Source of the DNA: Bacteroidales bacterium
GTDB lineage: Bacteria; Bacteroidota; Bacteroidia; Bacteroidales; Lentimicrobiaceae
NCBI GenBank assembly: GCA_016705005.1
Contig: JADIZB010000009.1
Coordinates: forward strand, 62,001-126,000
Reading direction: 5' to 3'
Length of the DNA: 64,000 bases
Position 1 is the first letter of the stretch; every line of letters starts with the position of its first letter. Below, in pieces: positions 54,087-62,146 of this stretch. Under the pieces are notes generated by a model. It was not told the origin of the DNA, did no database searches, and saw only the letters and a list, made by a program, of their open reading frames with translations. A program made the translations under genes and the position numbers.

Positions 54087-55133
54087 TCAGATACGGACTA
54101 TTTTTCCTGATGAGACCGCTTTCCCGTTTATAATCAGCTGGTAGATGTAAATACCTGAGGGTAAATGTATTTCCGGATTCCATTGATACTTCTGTAAACC
54201 GATCCGGATCCTCTCTTTCAACAGCTGTTTTCCCTGCTGATCAAAAATGCACAATTCGGTAATATCATCAGGGTTAAAAGCTGAAGCCGCCCAGAAGAAG
54301 GTAATTGCGGATGAAAAAGGATTCGGGGAAACAATGACCAGAGGATCTTTCTTTACTGGAATTACCGTGGTGCCGACCAATCCGGTTGTAACAAAATCTT
54401 CCTGTATGGTTGAACCGGGTAATGCGCAAAATTCCATGGGAATGATGGTGTAATCGGCATAGGAATAGGGCGAATATTCAATGATTCTTATTTCATCGCA
54501 TTGGTATCTTCGGGCAAAAATCGGGTGGTCGAATGTGCCATCCGGGCCAATGGTGATAGAAAGCTCCTCCGGCACAAATACAATTTCTCCGCCGGTAAAT
54601 ACTTCCCCGTTGACTTTGTAGGCCGTTCCTGAAAAGTAAGCCACTGCACCTGAAGTATCATTCAGGTACCCCATAGTCGGTGTTGTGTCTATGGAAAATC
54701 CTGACGACCAGCCATTTCCAGGAATTTCTATAAAGGCATACGACACTCCGGTGTTGATGCAATCAAGGATTGAACCCGGATAGTTTCCGAAGGCTATTGA
54801 ATCATAATGACTGTAACTGGAACCCCCGCTCCGGATAATAATGTAATCCCCTTCGGAATTGAATGTAATGGGTGTGGACAGGTTTGAATTATTAATCACC
54901 GTAAGGTCATCCGGGGCTATCAGTGTATAGCTGGTCACCAAAGCACCTCCGGATGAAGATTCAATCCAGATGGAATCTATAAAAGGTTCCTGGTAAAGGT
55001 ACAATTCAACAGACCAGTTTCCTGAGTTGTCAAACATTATTTCCCGTAGCAGGGCCATTGGTGGTCCCGCATTCCCCAGTGTGATAAGATTTGAGAACAG
55101 CAAAGGGAAAATAATAACAAGAAACCGTTTCAT
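54087..55133 (-). CDS. Secreted T9SS type A protein
   Basis: 348 residues from the ATG at 55133. A signal peptide ('MKRFLVIIFPLLFSNLITLG') precedes about 240 residues of unknown beta-sandwich-like sequence, followed by a Por sorting domain ('VIVSPNPFSSAITFF', 'ELCIFDQQGKQLLKER', 'LPSGIYIYQLIINGK'). The frame extends 48 codons upstream without a plausible leader. Its middle holds a 'YKVNGEVFTGGEIVFVPEE' segment of the carboxypeptidase-regulatory kind. It forms a two-gene unit with the small exported protein. Function unknown. Confidence 0.82.
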   Translation of the reverse strand: MKRFLVIIFPLLFSNLITLGNAGPPMALLREIMFDNSGNWSVELYLYQEPFIDSIWIESSSGGALVTSYTLIAPDDLTVINNSNLSTPITFNSEGDYIIIRSGGSSYSHYDSIAFGNYPGSILDCINTGVSYAFIEIPGNGWSSGFSIDTTPTMGYLNDTSGAVAYFSGTAYKVNGEVFTGGEIVFVPEELSITIGPDGTFDHPIFARRYQCDEIRIIEYSPYSYADYTIIPMEFCALPGSTIQEDFVTTGLVGTTVIPVKKDPLVIVSPNPFSSAITFFWAASAFNPDDITELCIFDQQGKQLLKERIRIGLQKYQWNPEIHLPSGIYIYQLIINGKAVSSGKIVRI

Positions 55134-55294
55134 AGCGAACAGTTGTTTGGGTTTCAATCGCCGGCCTGATGGGTTAAAGCCATCCTTTCCTTTCCGGGAA
55201 TCAGGTAAAGGTAATAAAAATTCCGCGGTAATCAACCGCAGAAATCTGTATTCTGAGCCTTCTCCGGGCCTGCACATTTAATTTTCAGCCGGTC

Positions 55295-55610
55295 TCATCA
55301 TGGCCTGGCTTTATCCGGATTACACGGCTATGATCGGGCTGTGAACACTACTCAGCTTTCCTCCAACACCTATGGTTGGCTCGCATCTAATCTGCCAAAG
55401 GCAGACAAGCCCGCCAGAGGCGGACAAGCCTTCTGATGCGAGCCTGAAACAGCAACAATAAAAGGCAGGCGAACTTTGTATGCAGATCGGAATTTCCTGA
55501 TGCGGGGCCTGGCTTTATCCGGGTTACAAGGCTCTGACCAAATCTTGAAGACTACCAGGCTTCCCTCACCCCCTTGTTTGATTTGCAACCTTGTCTTTCA
55601 AAAGAGTAGC
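55295..55610 (+). repeat. Dispersed hairpin repeat, right-flank copy with nested palindromes
   Basis: A partial copy (55295-55370) matches the 3' part of the left-flank copy 3. It leads directly into a further copy: stem GGCTCGCATC at 55378-55387 and GATGCGAGCC at 55435-55444. Here the loop is 47 nt instead of 9-10, because two short palindromes, CTGCC-AAA-GGCAG and CCGCC-AGA-GGCGG, have been inserted into it. Confidence 0.85.
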
Positions 55611-55730
55611 TGAGTATCCTGTCTGCTCCAGGCAGGCTTTGATTATTAAATCCATGATTCACTGACCAGCCATGCTGTCAATTATCTGACATTCCTGAAC
55701 CATTTCTTAAAATGCTTTAGAAATGTATGC

Positions 55731-55771
55731 AAATAAAAAAGGGCTACAACTAAAAATGTTGTAACCCTTTG
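55731..55771 (-). terminator. Terminator downstream of the tRNA-like copy
   Basis: Minus-strand GGGTTACAAC / GTTGTAGCCC (one mismatch) with a 7-10 nt loop is followed by TTTTTT (55735-55740). It ends the minus-strand unit containing the GIY-YIG gene and tRNA-like copy C. Confidence 0.8.
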
Positions 55772-55780
55772 ATTTTAAGG

Positions 55781-55866
55781 CTCCCTCTGCTGGATCCCGG
55801 ATCGCTTTGCTCCCGGGACGACCCTCTGATTAATCCCGCAGGTACGGGACTTTAACCAACTGAGCC
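55781..55866 (-). pseudogene. tRNA-Asn-derived copy C with two hairpin replacements
   Basis: It aligns to tRNA-Asn from the D-arm (GGCTCAGTTGGTTA) to the acceptor 3' strand and discriminator (AGAGGGAG). The 5' anticodon-arm strand is replaced by TCCCGTACCTGCGGGA, and the T-arm strand and loop (CTGGTTCAAG) by TCCCGGGAGCAAAGCGATCCGGGA in two pieces. The 5' acceptor strand is lost, so no functional tRNA is possible. The GIY-YIG reading frame ends inside it. Confidence 0.85.
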
Positions 55867-56132
55867 ATTGGCAGATCAATTTTTTCCATAGAGCAGATTT
55901 TCTGAATAAAGGCCTTTGATTTCTGTTTTTTGATAAACCGCTCTGCCTTCATAGCAATACCCATATCATCAGAAGCAATGAAAGCGGCTATTAATTTCCA
56001 TGGACGGTGTTTGGAAGTATATGTATTATGAGGCGAATGATTATGCTCCCAGACTCTTCTTTCTACTTTATCAGTATAGCCGGTATAATATGAACCAGAG
56101 GATTCGGAATGAAGGATATAGATATAATACAT
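55830..56132 (-). CDS. GIY-YIG nuclease of the small UvrC-like type
   Basis: 100 residues. The GIY-YIG core is clear: 'YYIYILHSESSGSYYTGYTDKVERRVWEHN' (split), with the second motif YYTGYT, Arg in 'ERRVWEHN', and 'WKLIAAFIAS' and 'AMKAERFIKKQKSKAFI' containing the metal-binding Glu. Small stand-alone GIY-YIG proteins are common in Bacteroidota, often near RNA genes, and their role is unsettled. It begins directly after the terminator of tRNA-Asn. Codons about 89-100 ('MAQLVKVPYLRD') are translated from tRNA-like copy C, and the stop TAA is part of its anticodon-stem remnant. Family members normally end before this tail, so the fusion to tRNA sequence looks secondary. Confidence 0.88.
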   Translation of the reverse strand: MYYIYILHSESSGSYYTGYTDKVERRVWEHNHSPHNTYTSKHRPWKLIAAFIASDDMGIAMKAERFIKKQKSKAFIQKICSMEKIDLPMAQLVKVPYLRD

Positions 56133-56138
56133 GTAAAT

Positions 56139-56166
56139 AAAAAAAGCCGGAAATACCGGCTTTTTT
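56139..56166 (-). terminator. Terminator of tRNA-Asn (bidirectional)
   Basis: GCCGG-AAATA-CCGGC (56146-56160) extends with A/T pairs to about 11 bp and is followed by T runs on both strands. On the minus strand it lies 2 nt after the mature tRNA 3' end. Confidence 0.8.
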
Positions 56167-56167
56167 G

Positions 56168-56241
56168 CTCCCTCTGCTGGACTTGAACCAGCGACCCTCT
56201 GATTAACAGTCAGATGCTCTAACCAACTGAGCTAAGAAGGA
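56168..56241 (-). tRNA. tRNA-Asn (GTT)
   Basis: 74 nt, complete cloverleaf by eye: acceptor TCCTTCT/AGAGGGA (one G-U pair), D-arm GCTC/GAGC with AGTTGGTTA loop, anticodon arm TCTGA-CTGTTAA-TCAGA with anticodon GTT, variable GGGTC, T-arm GCTGG-TTCAAGT-CCAGC, discriminator G. CCA is not encoded in full (G then CA). It is the only intact tRNA in the window. Confidence 0.96.
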
Positions 56242-56271
56242 ATAACACTCTTTTTTCAATTTCCTGCTTGT

Positions 56272-56323
56272 CCTCTGATTAATCCCGCATGTGCGGGACT
56301 CTAACCAACTGAGCTAAGAAGGA
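56272..56323 (-). pseudogene. tRNA-Asn-derived copy A (5' half with hairpin)
   Basis: It keeps the 5' acceptor strand, D-arm and 3' anticodon strand of tRNA-Asn (AGAAGGA to TTAATCAGAGG). The 10-nt CATCTGACTG is replaced by the perfect hairpin TCCCGCACATGCGGGA. The T-arm is missing. It lies one tandem period (82 bp) before the intact tRNA in the direction of transcription. Confidence 0.85.
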
Positions 56324-56352
56324 ATAACTCTTTTATTTCAATTTCCTGCCAA

Positions 56353-56406
56353 CCCTTCTGATTAATCCCGCATGTGCGGGACTCTAACCAACTGAGCTAA
56401 GAAGGA
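56353..56406 (-). pseudogene. tRNA-Asn-derived copy B (5' half with hairpin)
   Basis: Same structure as copy A, with the identical hairpin TCCCGCACATGCGGGA at the same site, one tandem period (83 bp) further. The flanking words ATTTCAATTTCCTGCC and AATAACTCTTTT also repeat, showing that a ~83-bp unit was duplicated. Confidence 0.85.
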
Positions 56407-56429
56407 GTATTTTCCCTCGTAAGGGACTG

Positions 56430-56460
56430 CAAAATTAATACATAATTTTAAATAAACAAA
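56430..56460 (-). promoter_or_regulatory. Promoter of the tRNA-Asn locus
   Basis: Minus-strand TTTG (56457-56460), a 19-bp spacer and TAATTTTG (56430-56437) match the phylum consensus. Transcription would start near 56423, so copies B and A are transcribed ahead of tRNA-Asn. Confidence 0.65.
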
Positions 56461-56477
56461 CGTGACTTAAAAATTTT

Positions 56478-57302
56478 CTATTCAATGATAAACAATTCCG
56501 ACCGCGAGCCCCGGGGCAATGCCCTGACAATGGTTTCAGGATGCAGCTGCTTTCCTTTGTTTTCAAAGGTTTTGCTGAGGGTCGAAAGGGCTGTGCCGGG
56601 GGTGTTGTTCTCGGCACTCAGGTGGCAAAGCAGGATGTGCGAAATGCCCGGATGGTAATGATCTGATACAAAATCGGCGGTATGGGTGTTGCACATATGC
56701 CCCATGTCGCTGTGAACCCGCTGCTTCAGCTGCTCGGGATAGCGCCCATTCAGCAGCATCTCTTCGTCGTAATTCGATTCAATCACCATCACATCGGCCT
56801 TTTTCAGGTAACGGGCGGCATGATCGCCGATGTGCCCGAGGTCGGTGGCAATGGTAATGCTGCGTGTTGAATTGGCAATATGGTATCCCACCGAATCGTG
56901 GGCATCGTGCGAAACCGGGAAGGCGTCGATGGTGAATCCGGCTAGCTGAAAGGCCTCGCCCGGGTTCACCTGCACATGTAGGGTTGAATCCAGGTCAAAG
57001 GTGGTGCGGTTGCGCAATATCCCCTTCCAGGTGCCTTCGGTACAGTAAACCGGTATCCGGTGTTTGCGCGTAAGGATGGTCAGCGCCTGGATATGATCGA
57101 TGTGATCGTGGGTGATCAGAATGCCCCGGATCAGCGGAAGTCCGACGCCGATCTCTTCAAGCGTTTTACGGATGCGGCGGGCACTGATGCCGGCATCAAC
57201 CAGCAAACCTTCGCTGCTGCTCCCGACAAAATAACAATTACCGCTGCTGCCACTCGATAGGCTGCAAAACTGAAGCTGAACGGGGAATAGGGATGGAGAC
57301 AC
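56478..57302 (-). CDS. Metallo-beta-lactamase-fold hydrolase (YycJ/WalJ-like)
   Basis: 274 residues with a GTG start at 57302; an in-frame TAA lies just upstream, so no longer form is possible. The opening 'LQFCSLSSGSSGNCYFVGS' and metal motif 'GILITHDHIDHIQAL', then 'FPVSHDAHDSVGYHIA', 'TIATDLGHIGD' and 'HILLCHLSAENNTP' are the WalJ/YycJ signature of the MBL fold. It is probably a two-metal nuclease or phosphodiesterase active on DNA ends; the in vivo role in Bacteroidota is unknown. It is transcribed toward the tRNA-Asn locus. Confidence 0.92.
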   Translation of the reverse strand: MSPSLFPVQLQFCSLSSGSSGNCYFVGSSSEGLLVDAGISARRIRKTLEEIGVGLPLIRGILITHDHIDHIQALTILTRKHRIPVYCTEGTWKGILRNRTTFDLDSTLHVQVNPGEAFQLAGFTIDAFPVSHDAHDSVGYHIANSTRSITIATDLGHIGDHAARYLKKADVMVIESNYDEEMLLNGRYPEQLKQRVHSDMGHMCNTHTADFVSDHYHPGISHILLCHLSAENNTPGTALSTLSKTFENKGKQLHPETIVRALPRGSRSELFIIE

Positions 57303-57314
57303 TTGGGATTAGTT

Positions 57315-57390
57315 AACAGGTAACAACTAACAGGTAACAACTAACAGGTAACAACTAACAGGTAACAACTAACAGGTAACAATTAACAAT
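57315..57390. repeat. 14-bp tandem repeat upstream of ispG
   Basis: About five copies of AACAGGTAACAACT starting at 57315, 57329, 57343, 57357 and 57371, the last degenerate. Related TAACAACTAACAG words reappear just after ispG (59328-59380). Confidence 0.9.
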
Positions 57391-57560
57391 AGAAAAAAGG
57401 AACGGGTTGAACTAAGCGTGTCAAGAAAACAAAGAAAAATATTAAACCGGAAAGTCATAAATCCGCCATTCCTTTGATTTGCAAAGTTAGGTTAATTGGC
57501 GATCGCACACTGAAAGATTTTATGATCGCCAAAAGACAAGCCTGATCTGATAATACTTAT

Positions 57561-57568
57561 TACTTTTG
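57561..57568 (+). promoter_or_regulatory. -7 promoter box for ispG
   Basis: TACTTTTG fits TAnnTTTG, 31 bp before the ATG at 57600. No -33 TTTG at the usual distance. Confidence 0.5.
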
Positions 57569-57599
57569 CTTTACCAGGTCAGATGAAATAAACCCATTG

Positions 57600-59330
57600 A
57601 TGAGATACTATTCCCGTACCATCCGGATTGGCAGCCTTCTGTTGGGTGGTGAACACCCCATCCGCCTTCAGTCGATGACAAATACAAACACCATGGACAC
57701 GGAAGCCACAGTGGCACAGTCGGTCCGTATGATTGAAGCCGGGTGTGAAATGGTTCGCATTACTGCTCCGGGGCTGAAGGAAGCAGCCCACCTGGAAGTG
57801 ATAAAAAATGAACTGAAAAAAAGGGGATTTTCCGTTCCGCTGATAGCCGACATTCATTTTAATCCTGCAGCTGCAGAAATAGCTGCGCGGATTGTGGAAA
57901 AAGTACGCATTAATCCGGGGAATTACACCGACAGAAATACCGTTACCGGAATCAACTATACCGATGCGGAGTACCGGGATGAACTGGAACGCACTGCCTT
58001 ACGGCTGAGGCCCCTGCTGGATATCTGCAGGGAACATGGTACAGCCATCCGCATCGGCACCAACCATGGCTCATTGAGCAGGCGAATCGTAAACCGTTAT
58101 GGTGACACACCTGAAGGCATGGTGCAATCGGCATTGGAATTCACCCGCATTTGCCATGATTATGGTTTTCACAACCTGGTGTTGTCGATGAAATCGAGCA
58201 ATGTAAGGGTGATGGTATCGGCCTACAGAATGCTGGCCGAAAAACTCCTGGAAGAGGGTCTGAATTATCCGCTCCACCTGGGCGTGACTGAAGCTGGTGA
58301 CGGGGAAGACGGACGCATTAAATCTATTGCAGGGATCGGGGCTTTACTGGCCCGTGGCATCGGTGATACCATCCGGGTGTCGCTAACAGAAGATCCTGAG
58401 GCCGAACTTCCGGTGGCTGCAGCCATTGTTGACAGGTTTCAGCAGACAGATCCGCAAGGCAACATCATTCGACGGATCAGACCCGATCTGCACATCGGAA
58501 GTGAATTGTCCTTTAAAAGGGAGGGTTCTGAAACCTCCGGACCCCTGGGCGGGAAAAACCCAACAGCCCTGCTGATCGAATCAAAAGGGAATTACTACCT
58601 GGCGGATGAAAACGGAAAGCTGTCTGCCCTTCCCCACACTGTCATCCATATTTCAGATGTTGAATACGATGGGAATACCACCAGGATGCTACACATCGGC
58701 GAAAGCCTGATTGAGACAAATCCCGGTGATATTATAAAAACGCTTGGGTCCGATGTCACCATGGCTATTCTGGCAGAATCAGGGGCAACAGGATTGAGAA
58801 TCCTTGCCGGGCACATGCGTGAATCCGGACTGAAAAACCCGCTGATCCTGAAGAGCCCGGTGCGCAGTAACAATCCGGAAAACCTGCTGACAGAAAACAG
58901 TCTGAATCCGGGTAACCTGTTGCTCGATGGTATTGGTGACGGCCTCTGCCTCAATGCAGATGAAGTAGATGAAAATCAGGCCATCAGGATTGGTTTTGGC
59001 TTGCTCCAGGCCACACGGATGCGGATGACGAAAACGGAATTTATTGCCTGCCCTTCCTGCGGGCGTACATTGTTCAACATTCAGGAAGCTCTTAAGAAAA
59101 TCAGGGAACGGACCGGCCACCTGAAAGGCCTCAAAATCGGCGTTATGGGCTGTATTGTGAATGGACCCGGCGAAATGGCCGATGCCGATTACGGATATGT
59201 AGGCGCCGGAAGCGGAAAGGTAACCCTGTATAAAGGTAAAGAGGCGGTGAAGCGGGGGATTCCGGAAGAGGAGGCAGTTGAAATGCTTGTGGAACTGATC
59301 AGAGAAGGGGGAGACTGGAAAGAGTGTTAA
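57600..59330 (+). CDS. ispG: (E)-4-hydroxy-3-methylbut-2-enyl-diphosphate synthase
   Basis: 576 residues from the ATG at 57600 (an in-frame TTG precedes it). It converts MEcPP to HMBPP in the non-mevalonate isoprenoid pathway with a [4Fe-4S] cluster. The N-terminal TIM-barrel is clear: 'PIRLQSMTNTNTMDTEATVAQ', 'VPLIADIHFNPAAAEIAA', 'VRINPGNYTD', 'AIRIGTNHGSLSRR'. A large insert of about 200 residues (about residues 290-490) separates it from the cluster-binding end: 'FIACPSCGRTLFN' and 'GVMGCIVNGPGEMADADYG'. The long, three-domain form is the one found in Bacteroidota, Chlamydiae and plants. It provides precursors for menaquinone and undecaprenyl lipids. Confidence 0.97.
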   Translation: MRYYSRTIRIGSLLLGGEHPIRLQSMTNTNTMDTEATVAQSVRMIEAGCEMVRITAPGLKEAAHLEVIKNELKKRGFSVPLIADIHFNPAAAEIAARIVEKVRINPGNYTDRNTVTGINYTDAEYRDELERTALRLRPLLDICREHGTAIRIGTNHGSLSRRIVNRYGDTPEGMVQSALEFTRICHDYGFHNLVLSMKSSNVRVMVSAYRMLAEKLLEEGLNYPLHLGVTEAGDGEDGRIKSIAGIGALLARGIGDTIRVSLTEDPEAELPVAAAIVDRFQQTDPQGNIIRRIRPDLHIGSELSFKREGSETSGPLGGKNPTALLIESKGNYYLADENGKLSALPHTVIHISDVEYDGNTTRMLHIGESLIETNPGDIIKTLGSDVTMAILAESGATGLRILAGHMRESGLKNPLILKSPVRSNNPENLLTENSLNPGNLLLDGIGDGLCLNADEVDENQAIRIGFGLLQATRMRMTKTEFIACPSCGRTLFNIQEALKKIRERTGHLKGLKIGVMGCIVNGPGEMADADYGYVGAGSGKVTLYKGKEAVKRGIPEEEAVEMLVELIREGGDWKEC

Positions 59331-59380
59331 CAGCTAACAACGAACAACTAACAGTTAATAGTTACGGGTTAACGGAAGTC
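59328..59380. repeat. AACTAACAG-type repeat downstream of ispG
   Basis: Overlapping AACAGCTAACAACGAACAAC and AACTAACAGTTAATAG words right after the stop codon, similar to the array upstream of ispG. Confidence 0.6.
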
Positions 59381-59782
59381 GGTTAAAAAATCTTCTATGT
59401 TTTTAAATGACAGTATTATAAAACCACTGAGGCACTAAACGCACCAAGGAGGACTAAGGGAATGATTTCATACAAATTGTCAATGTTTTCTGTATTCTCA
59501 ATGCCTGATCGTTAATCCGACGCATAATAAACATGATTGAATTCCAGGAATTTTTACTTTTCAACGCACGGGTCTTACAGGTACAGTTTGAAAATCCTTA
59601 ACAAACAGGTGTCCGTTATTGATACAAGAGTGTGATATAAGCGTACATATTTCAGATCCGAAAATTATATATGTCTCATTATTAATGGTATATGAAATGG
59701 CACGATATTTTCACAAATGAAATTCTGTTGTTCAGTCAGTGTATTCTCAATCCATATATAATTATTCTGATCGATACCAAGG
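59331..59782. other. 452-bp gap, no gene
   Basis: Beyond the short repeat at its left end, I see ACTGAGGCACTAAACGCACCAAGG (in parts, about 59426-59450), a word type often repeated between Bacteroidota genes, and two TGTATTCTCAAT words (about 59491 and 59740). No promoter for the permease gene could be placed. Confidence 0.4.
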
Positions 59783-62146
59783 ATGATCCATTTTCTTAGA
59801 AACACGCTCCGGATCTTCAGGCGCAATGCCGTCTATACCTTTATCAACCTTACAGGATTGTCCATCGGGCTGGCTGCCGGAATCCTCATCCTGCTCTATG
59901 TTTTCAATGAACTGAGTTACGACCGGTTTCACAGGAACGGAAACGACATTTACAGGGTGAATATGATTTTCACCAACCCTGACGGCTCATTCCCTTCTTA
60001 TACCATTCCCGCAGCTGTCGGGCCTTCGCTGGCAACAAACTTTCCCGTCATCAGGTCGATGGCAAGGATTACAATGCCTTCGGACGGATACTTTACACAA
60101 GGTGAAACAAACACAGAAATCAGCAATGTGTGCTATGCTGATTCAAGCTTTTTTGATATCTTTTCTTTTCGGTTGATTCGTGGAAATCAATCCGATGTCC
60201 TGAACGGTCCGGGCAGGATAGTCCTGACCCGTTCGGCTGCCCGGGCTCTTTTTGGCAACAAAGACCCCATGGGTCAGGTACTGAGATACAATGGCGGCGG
60301 GCAGTTTACCGTTACCGGGATCGCAGAGGATCCACCCTCAAATTCAAGCATTCAGTTCAATGCCCTGCTCTCCTTCACGACCCTTTATCAGGACAAATCC
60401 CTGTATATGGACTGGAATGGTGGCAACCAGTACATGACTTTCCTCCTGACCAGAAAGGGGTTTGACATGAATTCCCTTGATAAGCAGTTGGCTCCATTCC
60501 TTGAAGAAAAGATCAACCGCGATGTAAGGGCATCGGGCGGGCAATACACCCTTCGGTTTGAACCTATGTTTGATATATACCTGCATCCCTTTTACGATGA
60601 TGGCAGCGGTGGAAGCATGAGCAATATCCGTATTTTCAGTGTCATTGCCCTGCTGATTATCCTGATTGCCTGTTTTAATTTTACCAGTCTTTCCACGGCC
60701 AAAGCTATGCGACGGAGCCGCGAAACCGGCATCCGCAAGGTATCGGGCGCTTCAGCACCGATGCTGATCAGGCAGTTCCTAGGGGAAGCCGTGCTGATGA
60801 GCTTCCTCGCGATGCTGATTGCCCTGCTGATCATCGAACTGGTGCAGCCCTGGTACAATGCCGTTACAGGATTGTCGCTGAGCCTGTACTCAATCAATAC
60901 CCTATGGCTGGCCGGTGCTGTGCTGCTTCTGGTTTTGAGTACCGGAATCATTGCCGGTGCCTATCCGGCGGTCTTCCTTGCTTCATTCAACCCGGTTACA
61001 GTATTGAAAGGAGGCACCGGATCAGTAAAAACCAGAAGCCTGATACCGAAAATACTGGTAGTACTTCAGTTTGCCATTTCAGCAGGACTGATCAACTGTT
61101 CACTGGTGATTTACAGCCAGCTGAATTATATCCGTCACTTCAATCCCGGATTCCGTACCGGAGATGTTCTGGCGCTTTCGCTTCCTGATGAAGAAGCCCG
61201 CCGTAAACATGAGATCATCGGAAGCGAACTCCTTTCCATTCCGGGAGTCCGCTCATGGACAGCAGTTTCGGAGCCGCCCGGAGCCGGAGTAACTTCAAAC
61301 GGGTACCTGCCTGACGGGTATAAGGATGTTGTAATGATCAATGTGATGGACACCGATACCGGTTTTATCCAAACCCTTGGTCTGGAACTGGTTGCAGGCC
61401 GGAATTTTGAATCCGGTTCCACGGCCGACAGCAATGCTTTCCTTGTCAACCAGACCTTTGCTTCCCGGTTTGGTATGAAAAACCCAGGTGCCTATTATGT
61501 AAAACGGGATGGAAAACACCCGGTGATCGGTGTAGTCAGGGATTTTCATTTCAATTCACTGCACGGGCCGGTTGAACCCTTGATACTTACCATGAAGCCA
61601 TGGGGCGGATACAGTAATCTGCTGATTCATGTAAATGCAGGTGAAAAGGATGCCATAAGGCAACAGATTGAAACCCGTTGGCGCAAATTGCTTCCGGGGA
61701 CTCCCTTTGTTTGCACACCGCTGGATGTGCTCGTTGCCGGTAATTATTCAAAAGAAAAGAGCTTTGCCGGACTGTTCAACGGCTTTACCCTTCTGGCCAT
61801 CGTGGTTGCCTGCCTCGGGTTGTTCGGTCTGTCGGCCATCATTCTGCAGCAACGCCGGCGCGAACTCGGGATCCGTCGTATCATGGGAGCCGGGCCTTGG
61901 TTATTGCTATTGCGTCTGACTTATGGTTATACCCTGCTGGTGTTCATTGCCAACCTGATTGCTGCCATTCCGGTCTGGTTTATCATGAAAACCTGGCTTG
62001 CCAACTTCAGTTTTGGCATTCACCTCTCAGTGATCTCATTCCTGATTACAGCCCTCTTTACCCTTCTGCTGGCCTGGATGACCATCCTGTGGCAATCATG
62101 GCAAACCGCCCGGCTGAATCCGGCTGAAGTAGTCCGTTATGAATAA
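59783..62146 (+). CDS. MacB/FtsX-family ABC transporter permease
   Basis: 787 residues with the tandem layout seen in Bacteroidota: TM1 near 'FINLTGLSIGLAAGILILLYV', a large periplasmic MacB_PCD domain ('DGYFTQGETNTEI', 'RGNQSDVLNGPGRIVLTRSAARALFG', split), three spans with the FtsX motif 'RSRETGIRKVSGASAPMLIRQFLGEA', then a second span group and a second periplasmic domain, ending with 'RRRELGIRRIMGAGPWLLLLRL' and 'TARLNPAEVVRYE'. It is expected to pair with a LolD/MacB-type ATPase and to act mechanically on a periplasmic partner or on export of a peptide or lipoprotein; no ATPase is nearby. Confidence 0.93.
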   Translation: MIHFLRNTLRIFRRNAVYTFINLTGLSIGLAAGILILLYVFNELSYDRFHRNGNDIYRVNMIFTNPDGSFPSYTIPAAVGPSLATNFPVIRSMARITMPSDGYFTQGETNTEISNVCYADSSFFDIFSFRLIRGNQSDVLNGPGRIVLTRSAARALFGNKDPMGQVLRYNGGGQFTVTGIAEDPPSNSSIQFNALLSFTTLYQDKSLYMDWNGGNQYMTFLLTRKGFDMNSLDKQLAPFLEEKINRDVRASGGQYTLRFEPMFDIYLHPFYDDGSGGSMSNIRIFSVIALLIILIACFNFTSLSTAKAMRRSRETGIRKVSGASAPMLIRQFLGEAVLMSFLAMLIALLIIELVQPWYNAVTGLSLSLYSINTLWLAGAVLLLVLSTGIIAGAYPAVFLASFNPVTVLKGGTGSVKTRSLIPKILVVLQFAISAGLINCSLVIYSQLNYIRHFNPGFRTGDVLALSLPDEEARRKHEIIGSELLSIPGVRSWTAVSEPPGAGVTSNGYLPDGYKDVVMINVMDTDTGFIQTLGLELVAGRNFESGSTADSNAFLVNQTFASRFGMKNPGAYYVKRDGKHPVIGVVRDFHFNSLHGPVEPLILTMKPWGGYSNLLIHVNAGEKDAIRQQIETRWRKLLPGTPFVCTPLDVLVAGNYSKEKSFAGLFNGFTLLAIVVACLGLFGLSAIILQQRRRELGIRRIMGAGPWLLLLRLTYGYTLLVFIANLIAAIPVWFIMKTWLANFSFGIHLSVISFLITALFTLLLAWMTILWQSWQTARLNPAEVVRYE

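Noticed and set aside
57315..57390. CRISPR array
   Set aside because: Perfect 14-bp tandem repeats without spacers.
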